Shown here piece by piece: positions 51,159 through 60,584 of a stretch of DNA of 64,000 nt; within the stretch, counting starts at the first letter, position 1; every line of letters starts with the position of its first letter. Origin of the DNA: Pseudomonas wuhanensis (GTDB lineage Bacteria; Pseudomonadota; Gammaproteobacteria; Pseudomonadales; Pseudomonadaceae); the NCBI RefSeq assembly GCF_030687395.1, contig NZ_CP117430.1, forward strand, positions 3,410,001-3,474,000, in the 5' to 3' direction. The position numbers and the translations under genes were made by a program. Under the pieces are notes generated by a model. That model saw only the letters and a program-made list of their open reading frames with translations. It ran no database searches and was not told the DNA's origin.

Positions 51159-52289
51159 ATGATCCATCTACCCCACACCGATGCGCTTTGCGCGTTGACG
51201 CAACCCTATTGCCTGGATTCCGTGCCGGAAGGCCTGTTCGACCAGGCCATGGGTGAAGTCAGCCTGTTTCATTGTCACCACACACCTGGCTACGAACGCT
51301 GGCTGAACGCCAACGGCCTTGATGCCAACGCCCTGGAAACGCTGGACGATTGGTCAAGGCTACCGCCGATTTTCGCCAATTACTTCAAACGTCATTCGGT
51401 GTTCAGTCCCACTGGCGAAGGTGCGCTGGAGCTGACATCGTCCGGCACCAGCGGCCAGAAAAGCTGCATGCGCTACGATCCTCGCAGCATGGCCGCCGCC
51501 CAAGGCATGGTGAGCCATATTTTCCGGCACTACGGCTGGGATACTCCACACAGCCCCTGCAATTACCTGCTCCTGAGCTATGAACCCGAGGCAGCCATCA
51601 CCCTTGGCACGGCCTATACCGATCAATTTCTGTGCAGCTATGCCCCCGTCAACCGAGTCGTTTACGGCTTGCGTCTGATCGGCAAAGGCCACGAGTTCGA
51701 CCTCTTCGGTGTCATTCGCACCCTGCAGGAGTTTGCCGAGGAAGGATTGCCCGTTCGTATTCTCGGTTTTCCGGCGTTCCTTTCGCATGCCCTTCAGCGC
51801 ATGGAGGACACGGGCGTGGCCGATTTGCAGTTGCCTGCCCAGTCACTGGTATTTCTGGGTGGAGGCTGGAAAACCCAGGCGGCACAGGAAATTCCCCTCC
51901 ATCAGCTGTATGCCCGAATCAACCGGCAATTGGGTATCGACCTGTCCCGCTGCCGGGACGGTTATGGCGCCGTAGAGCATGCCGTGCCCTATATCCAGTG
52001 TGCCCACCATCATTTTCATGTACCGATCTACTCGAAGGTTTTCGTGCGCGCCCCATCCGATTTCACTGTCCAGCCATACGGCCAGCGCGGCTTGCTGGAG
52101 TTCGTTTCTCCCTACATTTCGTCGAGCCCTGCCCATGCCGTGGTCATGGGCGATCTGGCGACATTGCACCCCGGCGCCAGTTGCGGATGCGGCCTGGCGA
52201 CGGATTGGTTCGAGCTGCATGGCCGTGCCGGCACCAGCGCCAGTCGCAGCTGCGCCATGGCCGCTTCTGAATTGATCGGGAGGGCTTGA
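51159..52289 (+). CDS. LuxE-like acyl-protein synthetase
   Basis: 376 residues, the length of LuxE (about 378). An adenylate-forming enzyme: LTSSGTSGQKSCMRYDPRSM (residues 92 on) is the nucleotide-binding loop, FLGGGWKTQAAQEIPLHQLY and DGYGAVEHAVPYIQCAHHHF follow. In bioluminescent bacteria LuxE activates a fatty acid as AMP-ester and transfers it to a Cys near its C-terminus, then to LuxC. Here C365 in RSCAMAASEL sits where LuxE has its acyl-acceptor Cys. It ends one base before the LuxC-fusion start. No luxAB or luxD is nearby. Confidence 0.88.
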   Translation: MIHLPHTDALCALTQPYCLDSVPEGLFDQAMGEVSLFHCHHTPGYERWLNANGLDANALETLDDWSRLPPIFANYFKRHSVFSPTGEGALELTSSGTSGQKSCMRYDPRSMAAAQGMVSHIFRHYGWDTPHSPCNYLLLSYEPEAAITLGTAYTDQFLCSYAPVNRVVYGLRLIGKGHEFDLFGVIRTLQEFAEEGLPVRILGFPAFLSHALQRMEDTGVADLQLPAQSLVFLGGGWKTQAAQEIPLHQLYARINRQLGIDLSRCRDGYGAVEHAVPYIQCAHHHFHVPIYSKVFVRAPSDFTVQPYGQRGLLEFVSPYISSSPAHAVVMGDLATLHPGASCGCGLATDWFELHGRAGTSASRSCAMAASELIGRA

Positions 52290-52290
52290 T

Positions 52291-54693
52291 ATGTACCTGA
52301 TCAATGGCCAACTGCGTGACGACGTTACCCCGGAAAGGGTACTCGAGCTCCTTGAACAACAACTGCCCCGGCTGCTGGCTGCACCAATCGATAGCGAAAC
52401 CGTCATCGAGTCCGCCGCTCGCTTTGCCACGCAGTTGCAGGCTCGCCACCTGGATCTACCCCTCGATGACGATCAATATCAGGGACTGATCGATTTCTGC
52501 CAGCGCAGCAACCTGAGCACCAAGCTTGATCGGGAACTGGGCCTGCAACCGCGTTCGCTGCGACTTATTGACTACCGGCAACCGTGCTTCGAAAGCTGGC
52601 ACCCGTTGGGGCTGGTGGTGCATATCACCCCGGGCAACGCACCGTTGCTGGCGTTCTGCGCGGTGCTCGAAAGTCTGTTGGCCGGCAACATCAACTGGCT
52701 GCGCCCCAGCGCCAGCGATCAGGGTTTGACCGCGCAGTTGCTCGCCACCCTTGTGCGGTGCGACACCAGCGGCAGACTGGCCGAATTCGTAGCGGTTCTA
52801 CCGGTGGACACCTCTCATATCACTCAACTCTGCGCCAAGGCCGATGGGGTATCCGCCTGGGGCGGAGAAGCGGCGCTTAAATCGATCCGCCAACAGATCC
52901 CGTCCGGCTGTCGCTGGATCGATTGGGGACACAAGATCAGCTTCGCCTACCTGTCACTTGATGCGGCGACGCCTTCGGCGCTCGATGCATTGGCGGATGA
53001 AGTCTGTCGACTGGATCAACAAGCGTGTTCCAGCCCTCAATGGGTGCTGGTGGACAGCAACGATCCGGCCGTCTTGCAGAACCTCGGAGATCGACTGGCC
53101 GAAGCCCTCAACCGTCGCGCCCCGCAATGGCCGGCGTTGGTGCCGACAGATCAGGAAGCGTCGGAAATCACTACCCGCACCGCCATGGCGCGGCTGGATC
53201 AGAGCTTCAAGAACCAGATCGGCCAAGTGTGGACCGGCCCCGGATGGCGGGTCATCTGGGAGCACCATCAGAAGCTGGCACCGTCGCCGCTGTTTCGTAC
53301 GGTGCTGCTCAAACCGGTTCCGCGGCACCTGCTCAGCGAGACGCTGTTGCCCTGGCGCACCGTCCTGCAAAGCTGCGCGCTGATGTGTCCCTCGGCAGAC
53401 ACCCCCGCGCTCGTTCGAACATTGGTCAATGCCGGCGTCAGCCGCATTGCGCCTTGCGAGTCGATTCATGACGGCTACGCCGGCGAGCCTCACGATGGCG
53501 TCTACGCGCTGTCGCGTCTGAGTCGCCGCCTCTCGGTGACTCTGCCCCCGGATGCCTCGACTGGCCGTGCAACGCTCGATCCGCTTCCGCCCGACCCTGA
53601 CACAGCCCATGCCCCCATCATGGACAAAGACACGTTCATGACCCAGCCAATCGTCTCCGCAACACAGTTGTACTTCCGCTCCGGCGGTAGCAGCGGGACT
53701 CCGGCCCTGGCCGGCTTCAGCTACCGAGACTTTCAACGACAAATGCGCGCCGCGGCTGATGGCCTGTTCTGTGTCGGGCTCGATCCGTCACAGGACCGGG
53801 TGATGAACCTGTTCTACGGCGGCAACCTTTATGGTGGTTTTTTCAGTTTCTCGAACATTCTTGAACAGATGGGCGTTGTGCATTTACCCATGGGGGCCCC
53901 CCAGGACGATGACTTCAGCGAAATCACCCGACTGATCGTGGAGCAGCATGTCAACGTGCTGATCGGCATGCCCAGTACGCTGCATTGCTTGTTCCTTAAA
54001 GAGCAGGCACGACTTCGCGCCTATGCCGGTATCAGCAAAGTATTCCTTGGCGGCGAACATCCGGGCGAGGCCAGTCGGCGCCTGATGGAAAGCTGTGGGG
54101 TGTCGACGATTCGCTCTGCCATCTATGGCTCCGTCGATGCAGGCCCCTTGGGGCATGCCTGCCCGGCAACCGCGAACGGCATATTTCACTTGATGAGCGA
54201 AACCCAGCATCTGGAAATAGTTCAGCTCGAACAGGATGTGCCGGTGCAGGCCAATGAAATCGGTCGTCTGCTGTTTACGTCCCGCGCCCGGCAAGGTCAG
54301 CGCGTGTACCGATATGACATCGGCGACACCGGCCGCTGGATACCCGGGGCCTGCCCTTGCGGACTGGAAACGCCGCGATTCGAGCTGCTACAGCGGCATG
54401 GAAAGCTGGTGCGAATTGGCACGGAACTCATTTCACCTTCGGCGCTGGAACACAGCGTAGGAGTGCCCATTCAAGTTGTCCTGGACCACACCGCCAGCGG
54501 AGTCGAACGCATGCAAGTTCGAGCAGATGCGGATGCCGACTGGGTACGCCAAAAACTGCTGACCCATGAAGCATTGGCAAATGCGGTGAGTGCTGCACTT
54601 TTAATTGTGGAGGTGACCCTGTGCGCCGAACAAACCTTCACCCGAAACAAACATAGCGGTAAAACACCATTAATTATCGATCAAAGAAAATAA
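52291..54693 (+). CDS. LuxC-like acyl reductase fused to CapK/PaaK-type adenylating domain
   Basis: 800 residues, two enzymes in one. Residues 1 to about 420 resemble LuxC acyl-CoA reductase: WHPLGLVVHITPGNAPLLAF, GGEAALKSIRQQIPSGCRWI, and QQACSSPQ with catalytic C246. From about residue 450 a phenylacetate-CoA-ligase/CapK-like domain begins: YFRSGGSSGTP (residues 461-471), VLIGMPSTLHCLFLKEQARL, KVFLGGEHPGEASRRLMES, YRYDIGDTGRW, CPCGLETPRFELLQRHGK. Expected chemistry: activate an acid, then reduce the thioester to an aldehyde with NADPH. LuxC is a separate protein in Vibrio; a fusion with a CapK domain is unusual. Confidence 0.88.
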   Translation: MYLINGQLRDDVTPERVLELLEQQLPRLLAAPIDSETVIESAARFATQLQARHLDLPLDDDQYQGLIDFCQRSNLSTKLDRELGLQPRSLRLIDYRQPCFESWHPLGLVVHITPGNAPLLAFCAVLESLLAGNINWLRPSASDQGLTAQLLATLVRCDTSGRLAEFVAVLPVDTSHITQLCAKADGVSAWGGEAALKSIRQQIPSGCRWIDWGHKISFAYLSLDAATPSALDALADEVCRLDQQACSSPQWVLVDSNDPAVLQNLGDRLAEALNRRAPQWPALVPTDQEASEITTRTAMARLDQSFKNQIGQVWTGPGWRVIWEHHQKLAPSPLFRTVLLKPVPRHLLSETLLPWRTVLQSCALMCPSADTPALVRTLVNAGVSRIAPCESIHDGYAGEPHDGVYALSRLSRRLSVTLPPDASTGRATLDPLPPDPDTAHAPIMDKDTFMTQPIVSATQLYFRSGGSSGTPALAGFSYRDFQRQMRAAADGLFCVGLDPSQDRVMNLFYGGNLYGGFFSFSNILEQMGVVHLPMGAPQDDDFSEITRLIVEQHVNVLIGMPSTLHCLFLKEQARLRAYAGISKVFLGGEHPGEASRRLMESCGVSTIRSAIYGSVDAGPLGHACPATANGIFHLMSETQHLEIVQLEQDVPVQANEIGRLLFTSRARQGQRVYRYDIGDTGRWIPGACPCGLETPRFELLQRHGKLVRIGTELISPSALEHSVGVPIQVVLDHTASGVERMQVRADADADWVRQKLLTHEALANAVSAALLIVEVTLCAEQTFTRNKHSGKTPLIIDQRK

Positions 54694-54753
54694 AAGCAGA
54701 CACTTCGATGATGCTGCTTTCTGACAAAAACACCTGACAAAAAAGAGAACCCA

Positions 54754-56043
54754 GTGAACCCAACTTATTCGCTTGAACAATTAGTACCTTATATAAGGCA
54801 ACACTCAAATTTTTACAGCAAACACCTGGAGCATTTGCCCTCGAAGGGTATTACTTTAAAAGATCTGCCACTAACCGACGTATCCGACTATTGGGCCGGC
54901 AGCAACGATTTGAGTCATTGGCCGGTCCTGACCGGAAACGTCGATGATGCGCTGGTGTTTAAAACCGGAGGTTCGACCAGTCAGGGCAAACTGGCGGTTT
55001 ACTCCTGCGAGGAATGGCAAACACTGGTCAGTACATTCGGAAACAGTCTCTCCTCTCAACTGAACAATGGCGACCGCGTCGCCAATCTGTTCTTTTCAGG
55101 GGATCTCTATGCCAGTTTTCTGTTTATCCACGATTCCCTGGCCCATGTCGGACGATCCATCTGTGAATTTCCGTTTACCGGAGACGTCGAGCTGGACGTA
55201 TTGGCGGATGCCATAGAGCGGTATCGGATCAGCGTTCTGGCCGGAGTGCCGGCACAACTGCTGCGATTCTGCGCCTACCTGGCGCAGCATCGGCGTGTGT
55301 TGTGCGGAGTCGAGACGCTGTTATATGGAGGTGAAAGCCTGTTTGCCCCGCAGTTGGCAATCCTCGGGGAAGTGTTCCCCAATGCCCGTATCGCCTCAAT
55401 CGGCTATGCCAGCGTAGACGCCGGGCTGATAGGCGCCAGTGACCGCGACTGTGCATTGGGCGAGCATCGAGTGTTCGATCAACAAACCCTGTTGGAAATC
55501 GTCGATGAACACACCGGTGAAGTGATTGAAGAATGCGATCGCACCGGCTTGTTGGTACTGACCAACCTGACACGCCGGCTTATGCCGCTGCTGCGTTACC
55601 CGGTGGGCGACCGTGCCTGTTGGCGTGAGCCGGCCGCAACCCCGAGGCGTAAATTCGCGCTCAAAGGGCGCGGTGCCCACAGTCAACGAATACGAGTCGG
55701 CGTTCTATCGCTGTTCACCGAAGAAATACACGAGATCGTTCAGCGTGTAGCGCACAGCGAACAATGGCAATTGCTGATCGAACAGACCGGCACCAAGGAT
55801 CTGTTGAGCGTGAAGTGGGTGCCCGATCCTCAGTTGCAAGCCGTCGACTCGATGCTCCGCGCATTGCATGAAGCGCTGCTTGCCCACTACCCCGCCATCG
55901 ACAACCTGATCCGTCAGGGTCTGCTGGAGTTGCGAGTGCTGGCCTGCGCAACCACCGACCTGAAGCTTCACCCTCGTTCAGGCAAACAACTGCGGGTGCT
56001 GGATTCGCGCGTGTATGACGTTCTCCCACTGGAGCCCGTGTGA
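54754..56043 (+). CDS. CapK/PaaK-like adenylate-forming enzyme
   Basis: 429 residues starting GTG 54754 (AAAAGAGAACCCA upstream). VFKTGGSTSQGKLAVYSCEE is the nucleotide loop, VLAGVPAQLLRFCAYLAQHR and LLYGGESLFAPQLAILGEVF follow, and PLLRYPVGDRACW is the second motif, the pattern of phenylacetate-CoA ligase-like enzymes. It is a paralogue of the C-terminal domain of the preceding protein. The first 90 bases and the gap before it are notably AT-rich. Substrate unknown; an aryl or short acyl acid is likely. Confidence 0.85.
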   Translation: MNPTYSLEQLVPYIRQHSNFYSKHLEHLPSKGITLKDLPLTDVSDYWAGSNDLSHWPVLTGNVDDALVFKTGGSTSQGKLAVYSCEEWQTLVSTFGNSLSSQLNNGDRVANLFFSGDLYASFLFIHDSLAHVGRSICEFPFTGDVELDVLADAIERYRISVLAGVPAQLLRFCAYLAQHRRVLCGVETLLYGGESLFAPQLAILGEVFPNARIASIGYASVDAGLIGASDRDCALGEHRVFDQQTLLEIVDEHTGEVIEECDRTGLLVLTNLTRRLMPLLRYPVGDRACWREPAATPRRKFALKGRGAHSQRIRVGVLSLFTEEIHEIVQRVAHSEQWQLLIEQTGTKDLLSVKWVPDPQLQAVDSMLRALHEALLAHYPAIDNLIRQGLLELRVLACATTDLKLHPRSGKQLRVLDSRVYDVLPLEPV

Positions 56044-56978
56044 TGAACCGGTTGATTGTTCGGCCCTTCCGTCCCTCCGACTCCATTGCCGTGAGCCAGT
56101 TATTCCGAGAGGTCTACGGCGATCATTATGTTCAGCCAGATATCTACCTGCCGAACATGATCAGTCAGCACCACGCCGAAGGCAGCTGGCAATCGATGGT
56201 AGCCGTGGACGACGGCCGCGTTCTCGGGCATGCCGCGTTGTGTCGTGACACGCCTTCAAGTACCGCGGAACTGGCCCTCAGCGTGGTGCACCCCGCCGCC
56301 CAGGGGCAGAATCTCGCGACCCGCCTGGGCCTTGAGCTACTGAAGCAGTCAGACTCTGTGGGGCTCAAGAGTGTCTCGATCAAGCAAGTGACCCACCATC
56401 CCTACACTCAACGCATGGCGGAAAAAATCGGCTTCCACAGCACTGGCTTGCTTCCTGACTTTGTCCCTTCGCCCTTCGCTGAACCCTTTCCGGAAACCAT
56501 CGTGATGGGCTGCCACCTGATCGCCGGACACATGCGCCCGCTCCCCGACATCCCTTGGCCCGAAAGCTGCCGGGCGTTTATGCAGCACTTGTGTTCGGTG
56601 TTTGGAACCCACCAGGACAAGACATCACGGCCCGCGATGCCCTTGCAAATAAAGCAACAGCAGCATCGGTTCGACATTGTCATTCAGCGTTTGAACACGC
56701 GTTTGCTTGAGCAGATCAGCCAACTACCCAGGCACTGGCTGATCTCGGCACGACTCGAACTGTCCCGGCACTTCGCCCGGGACGTGCACAGTTTTTCGGC
56801 TCTGGGCTTCGCCTTCACCGGCCTGATTCCCACGCCAGGTGACGATGGCTGGTTTGCATTGTTTCATCGAGGCGCACAGGTTCGATCCCTCAATCTGCAT
56901 TGCGTGCACATGCAACAGTTGCATGACGACATGCAGCAGAACGCCAACGCCTCTATTGGTAACCGCTCAGCCGCGTGA
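56043..56978 (+). CDS. GNAT-family acyltransferase, two-domain
   Basis: 311 residues; ATG 56043 overlaps the previous stop in TGATG, indicating translational coupling. Residues 1-150 are a GNAT fold (LIVRPFRPSDSIAVSQLFRE, LSVVHPAAQGQNLATRLGLE, then YTQRMAEKIGFHSTGLLPDF). The second half (about 170-311) has PLQIKQQQHRFDIVIQRLNT and lacks a recognised motif. As the last gene of the LuxC/LuxE-type operon it may N-acylate the product or an intermediate (inference). Its end overlaps the convergent LysR gene by 12 bases. Confidence 0.82.
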   Translation: MNRLIVRPFRPSDSIAVSQLFREVYGDHYVQPDIYLPNMISQHHAEGSWQSMVAVDDGRVLGHAALCRDTPSSTAELALSVVHPAAQGQNLATRLGLELLKQSDSVGLKSVSIKQVTHHPYTQRMAEKIGFHSTGLLPDFVPSPFAEPFPETIVMGCHLIAGHMRPLPDIPWPESCRAFMQHLCSVFGTHQDKTSRPAMPLQIKQQQHRFDIVIQRLNTRLLEQISQLPRHWLISARLELSRHFARDVHSFSALGFAFTGLIPTPGDDGWFALFHRGAQVRSLNLHCVHMQQLHDDMQQNANASIGNRSAA

Positions 56979-57893
56979 GTCATCTCTATAAAACCCATTG
57001 GCCGACTGCGCACAGAGTTCCACCATCCAGTCGACGAACACCCGCACCCGCCGGGACAACTGGCGATGAGGAGGATAGAGCGCCGTCAGCGGCATACCCG
57101 GTGGCGGCACGTCCCTCAGGACCTCGATCAAACGCCCCTCCTTCAGTTGGCGGGCAACGTGATAATACGGAGTCTGAACCAAGCCATATCCCGCCTCACA
57201 GGCTGCCAGATAGCCATCAGCGCTATTGACCGAGACGTGCTTGGGCAGGTCGATCAACCGCAACTGATCATCGAGTACAAATTCCAGTCCGTAGCGTTTG
57301 CCGGTGTCATTGGAAAAGTATTCCACCATCTGGTGCCCCTTCAGATCCTCCAGACACAGCGGAGTCCCGCAACGCTGCAAGTAATCCGGGCTGGCACAGG
57401 TGACTTGATCCATCACGCCCAGCGGTCGTGCCACCAGTGAGTCGTCCAGGGTCGAGCCACCCCGCAACACGCAATCGATACCTTCGCGGATCAGATCCAC
57501 AGGCCGGTCATTCAAACCGATTTCCAGTTCGATCAATGGATACCGGGCAGTGAATTGCGGCAAGGCCGGAATCACGATCAAACGCCCCACTCCCGCCGGC
57601 ATATCCACTCGCAACAGACCCTTGGGGTTGTGGCGAGCAGCGGAAAATACCGCTTCGGTCTCCTCCAGATCCGCCAGCAGCCGCACACAACGCGGGTAAT
57701 AGGCTGCGCCATCGAGCGTCAGGCTGATCTGCCGGGTGGTGCGTTGCAGCAGTTGCACGCCCAGATGTGCCTCAAGTTGCTTGATCAGAATGGTCACCGA
57801 AGCCCGGGGCAACTGCAGGCTGTCCGCCGCTTTGGCAAAGCCGCCCAGTTCGACGATTCGGGTGAATACGCGCATGGCATTGAAACGATCCAT
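56967..57893 (-). CDS. LysR-family transcriptional regulator
   Basis: 308 residues, starting MDRFNAMRVFTRIVELGGFA; winged helix LQLPRASVTILIKQLEAHLG of the CrgA-like LysR subgroup. It is divergent from an aldo-keto reductase (118-base gap), which it most likely controls; it is also convergent with the acyltransferase operon, whose last gene it overlaps by 12 bases. Confidence 0.9.
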   Translation of the reverse strand: MDRFNAMRVFTRIVELGGFAKAADSLQLPRASVTILIKQLEAHLGVQLLQRTTRQISLTLDGAAYYPRCVRLLADLEETEAVFSAARHNPKGLLRVDMPAGVGRLIVIPALPQFTARYPLIELEIGLNDRPVDLIREGIDCVLRGGSTLDDSLVARPLGVMDQVTCASPDYLQRCGTPLCLEDLKGHQMVEYFSNDTGKRYGLEFVLDDQLRLIDLPKHVSVNSADGYLAACEAGYGLVQTPYYHVARQLKEGRLIEVLRDVPPPGMPLTALYPPHRQLSRRVRVFVDWMVELCAQSANGFYRDDSRG

Positions 57894-58011
57894 TGCTTTG
57901 GCTTACCGGCTGATTATTTAGAAATTACAAATAGTGATAGCAGTTTTAGCCGGTTTATCTTGTTTCTGTCGAGGTCAACAATAGGATTTCAATTCACAGG
58001 GAGCTGATTTC

Positions 58012-59007
58012 ATGCAAACACGTCAACTGGGCAAAAACGGTCCGCAGGTTAGCGCGATCGGTCTGGGCTGCATGGGCATGACCGATTTCTACACCACGGG
58101 CGTGGACACCCGCGAAGCCACGGCCACTTTGCACCGCGCGCTGGAATTGGGGATCAACCTGCTCGATACCGCAGACATGTATGGCCCACATACCAATGAA
58201 GCGCTGATCGGCAAAGCCATTGCAGGCAAGCGTGACCAGGTGTTTCTGGCCAGCAAGTTCGGCATTGTCCGCGACCCATCCAATCCCGGTGCACGGGGCG
58301 TCAACGGTCGACCGGAATACATTCGCGACGCTATCGACGGCACCCTAAAGCGCCTTGGCGTGGAAACCCTGGATTTGTATTACCAACACCGCATCGATCC
58401 GCAGGTGGCCATCGAGGAAACCGTCGGCGCCATGGCAGAACTGGTGAAAGCCGGCAAGGTGCGTTACCTGGGCTTGAGTGAAGCATCGGTCGCCACGCTG
58501 GAGCGAGCGAACAAGGTTCATCCGATCAGCGCACTGCAAAGTGAGTATTCGTTGTGGAGTCGCGATCAGGAGGAAAACGGTTGCCTGGCCGCGTGCCAAC
58601 GCCTGGGCGTTGCCTTTGTGCCTTACAGTCCGTTGGGCCGGGGCTTTTTGACCGGTGCCCTGAGAAGCCCGGATGATTTCGCCGCCGACGACTACCGCCG
58701 CTTCAGCCCACGTTTTCAAGGGAAAAACTTCGCAAAGAACCTGTTGTTGGTGCAGCAGGTGCAGGCTTTGGCCGCCGACAAGGGCGTGACCGCGGGCCAA
58801 CTGGCATTGGCGTGGGTCTTGGCCCAAGGGGATTATCTGATTCCGATTCCAGGCACCAAACAGCGTAAATACCTGGAAGAAAATGTGGCCGCGCTGGATG
58901 TGAAGCTGAGCCGCGAAGAGTTGCTGGCCCTGGAAGCGATATTCCCGGCCAATGCCACGGCAGGCCTGCGTTATCCAGAAGAAGTCATGAGGTTGCTTGA
59001 CCGATAG
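58012..59007 (+). CDS. Aldo-keto reductase
   Basis: 331 residues, a NADPH-dependent AKR (AKR13/YajO-like). The catalytic tetrad is present: Asp and Tyr in [19 protein letters not shown], Lys in FLASKFGIV, His in [10 protein letters not shown]. The C-terminal cofactor region is [20 protein letters not shown]. It reduces aldehydes or ketones; endogenous substrate unknown. ATG 58012 follows ACAGGGAGCTGATTTC. Confidence 0.92.
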   Translation: MQTRQLGKNGPQVSAIGLGCMGMTDFYTTGVDTREATATLHRALELGINLLDTADMYGPHTNEALIGKAIAGKRDQVFLASKFGIVRDPSNPGARGVNGRPEYIRDAIDGTLKRLGVETLDLYYQHRIDPQVAIEETVGAMAELVKAGKVRYLGLSEASVATLERANKVHPISALQSEYSLWSRDQEENGCLAACQRLGVAFVPYSPLGRGFLTGALRSPDDFAADDYRRFSPRFQGKNFAKNLLLVQQVQALAADKGVTAGQLALAWVLAQGDYLIPIPGTKQRKYLEENVAALDVKLSREELLALEAIFPANATAGLRYPEEVMRLLDR

Positions 59008-59014
59008 CAGGTGC

Positions 59015-59043
59015 CTGGCCCGTTCGATAGTTGAGCGGGCCAG
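59015..59043 (+). terminator. Hairpin after the aldo-keto reductase
   Basis: CTGGCCCG, a 13-base loop, CGGGCCAG. An 8-base-pair GC-rich stem just after the stop codon; no long T-run follows, so termination strength is uncertain. Confidence 0.6.
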
Positions 59044-59053
59044 TTGCCGAACA

Positions 59054-59581
59054 TCACGCTCTGGAGTTGACCCCCTTGTCGGTCGGGGTCGTACCGTTGC
59101 CCTTGCCGTAAGTTTGCAAGTTCTGCAGTACGTAGATCGCCGTCTTGTATTCAGGGATCAGGCCAGCGGCGTACTTGTCACCCTTGATACTGTTGTTCTG
59201 AATGGTGTCCAGTTGCGTGGCGAAATACTCCAGCGCATTGAACTTCGCATCCGGGTCTTTCTGAACGCCAAACCGGTCAAACTTGTCACCGGCATTAAGC
59301 AAGGTCATCGAAGTAATATCGGAAATCAGGCCTTTGGCTCTCAAGAAGGCACTGAGATTGCCCAATTGCTTGGCGGAGACATTTTCCGGATCGAAGCCCT
59401 TGATGTTCCTGTGCAGTTTCTGTTCATCCATTTTCGCCGTATTCAGCGCATTGGGATTACTTCCCACCAGTGCCAGCATCTGCTTGACCCTGGCGCTGTG
59501 GGTGACAGGCTTGCCGCTGCCGGTATCCTTGACCAATAAACCTGCCTTGCTCGTCCAGGCACCTGTATAGCCGATTGTCAT
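59054..59581 (-). CDS. Hypothetical protein, helical
   Basis: 175 residues, starting MTIGYTGAWTSKAG. No signal peptide or membrane segment. It is rich in Lys, Asn, Asp and Gly, with alpha-helical segments (VKQMLALVGSNPNALNTAKM; NVSAKQLGNLSAFLRAKGLI; EYKTAIYVLQNLQTYGKGNG). The polar, low-Cys composition resembles secreted effector-like proteins, but I recognise no family. Its upstream region (59582 on) is AT-rich, which may reflect acquisition. Convergent with the aldo-keto reductase. Confidence 0.7.
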   Translation of the reverse strand: MTIGYTGAWTSKAGLLVKDTGSGKPVTHSARVKQMLALVGSNPNALNTAKMDEQKLHRNIKGFDPENVSAKQLGNLSAFLRAKGLISDITSMTLLNAGDKFDRFGVQKDPDAKFNALEYFATQLDTIQNNSIKGDKYAAGLIPEYKTAIYVLQNLQTYGKGNGTTPTDKGVNSRA

Positions 59582-60137
59582 GACCGGGCTCCCGACTGTG
59601 TGGCGGGATGCCGATCATCCAAAACACACAGACGTCCTTGTGAGGCGACCATAAAAGTTCCTTGTTTAACCGAGTTAAGTGCGCGCGAGTATCGGTGCGC
59701 GCTCTAACGTCACCAACAAATATTTCCGTTTTTTACAAATTTTATACATTTACGATACATACCAGAAAGCGCCTTGTTTCATTGCTCTACATGAACTTTT
59801 CGATAGGGGCGCAAATAACTAATCAAGTCTTTATGTACGCCTTGGTTAGTTTGTTTGTATCGAGGGTGCCGGGCAAACCAGTCACAGGCTGGCATCCCCC
59901 CTGTGGCGAGGGAGCTTGCTCCCGCTAGGGCGCGCAGCGGCCCCAAATCTGCCACCGCGCCGATCCAGATAGAACGCAGGTGTCTGTTTTACGACTGCTT
60001 CGCAGCCGAGCGGGAGCAAGCTCCCTCGCCACAAATGCTTTACTCATGCTGTATTACTTCGAAACAATCCGCCTCCTCTTCACCAGAGAAAAAGATCAAA
60101 ATACATCTTTTTGGCTACAACCCGAGACGAGATCCCC
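59582..60137. other. Intergenic, AT-rich then REP doublet
   Basis: About 556 bases. 59690-59840 is AT-rich (TTTTACAAATTTTATACATT). A REP doublet occupies 59901-60033. Short frames are not credible genes. The AT-rich part probably holds the promoter of the minus-strand gene at 59054-59581. Confidence 0.5.
59901..60033. repeat. REP doublet, GGCGAGGGAGCTTGCTCCCG family
   Basis: Inverse copies CTGTGGCGAGGGAGCTTG and CAAGCTCCCTCGCCACA enclose about 95 bases with CGCAGCGGCCCC and CTTCGCAGCCGAG; same design as the element at 31.4 kb. Confidence 0.9.
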
Positions 60138-60584
60138 ATGCGAACCCACCTGCGTCTGGCCGCCCTGAGCGCCCTCTTCATCTCTTCCCTGGCCCAGGCC
60201 GCCGAGCTGATCCCCATCGAAGTTCACCGCGACGCCAATTGCGGCTGCTGCAAAAAATGGGTCAGCCATCTGGAAGCCAACGGTTTCAAAGTTGAAGACC
60301 ATGTCGAAGCCGACATGAGCCAATTCAAGCAACAACACGGCGTGCCACCTCGCCTCGCGTCGTGTCACACCGGCCTTATCAATGGCAAATTCGTCGAAGG
60401 CCATGTACCTGCCGATCAAGTACTGGCCTTGAGCAAGCGTGACGATCTGTTGGGGGTTGCCGCCCCCGGCATGCCCATGGGCTCGCCCGGCATGGAAATG
60501 GACGGCATGAGCGATGCCTATCAGGTGATCGGCCTGAAAAAGGACGGCACTGACGTGGTGGTGGCGGACTACCCCGCCCATTGA
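60138..60584 (+). CDS. DUF411 domain protein, exported metal-binding
   Basis: 148 residues from ATG 60138, with a signal peptide ending LAQA. The DUF411 core is EVHRDANCGCCKKWVSHLEA, with the CGCC motif probably binding copper or another soft metal, then PRLASCHTGLINGKFVEGHV. A Met-rich stretch follows (PGMPMGSPGMEMDGM), also suggesting copper. It is coupled to the next gene by an ATGA overlap. Confidence 0.9.
   Translation: MRTHLRLAALSALFISSLAQAAELIPIEVHRDANCGCCKKWVSHLEANGFKVEDHVEADMSQFKQQHGVPPRLASCHTGLINGKFVEGHVPADQVLALSKRDDLLGVAAPGMPMGSPGMEMDGMSDAYQVIGLKKDGTDVVVADYPAH

Noticed and set aside
51159..54693. Bioluminescence (lux) operon
   Set aside because: Only LuxE- and LuxC-like enzymes are present; no luciferase, acyl-transferase LuxD or flavin reductase is encoded in the window.
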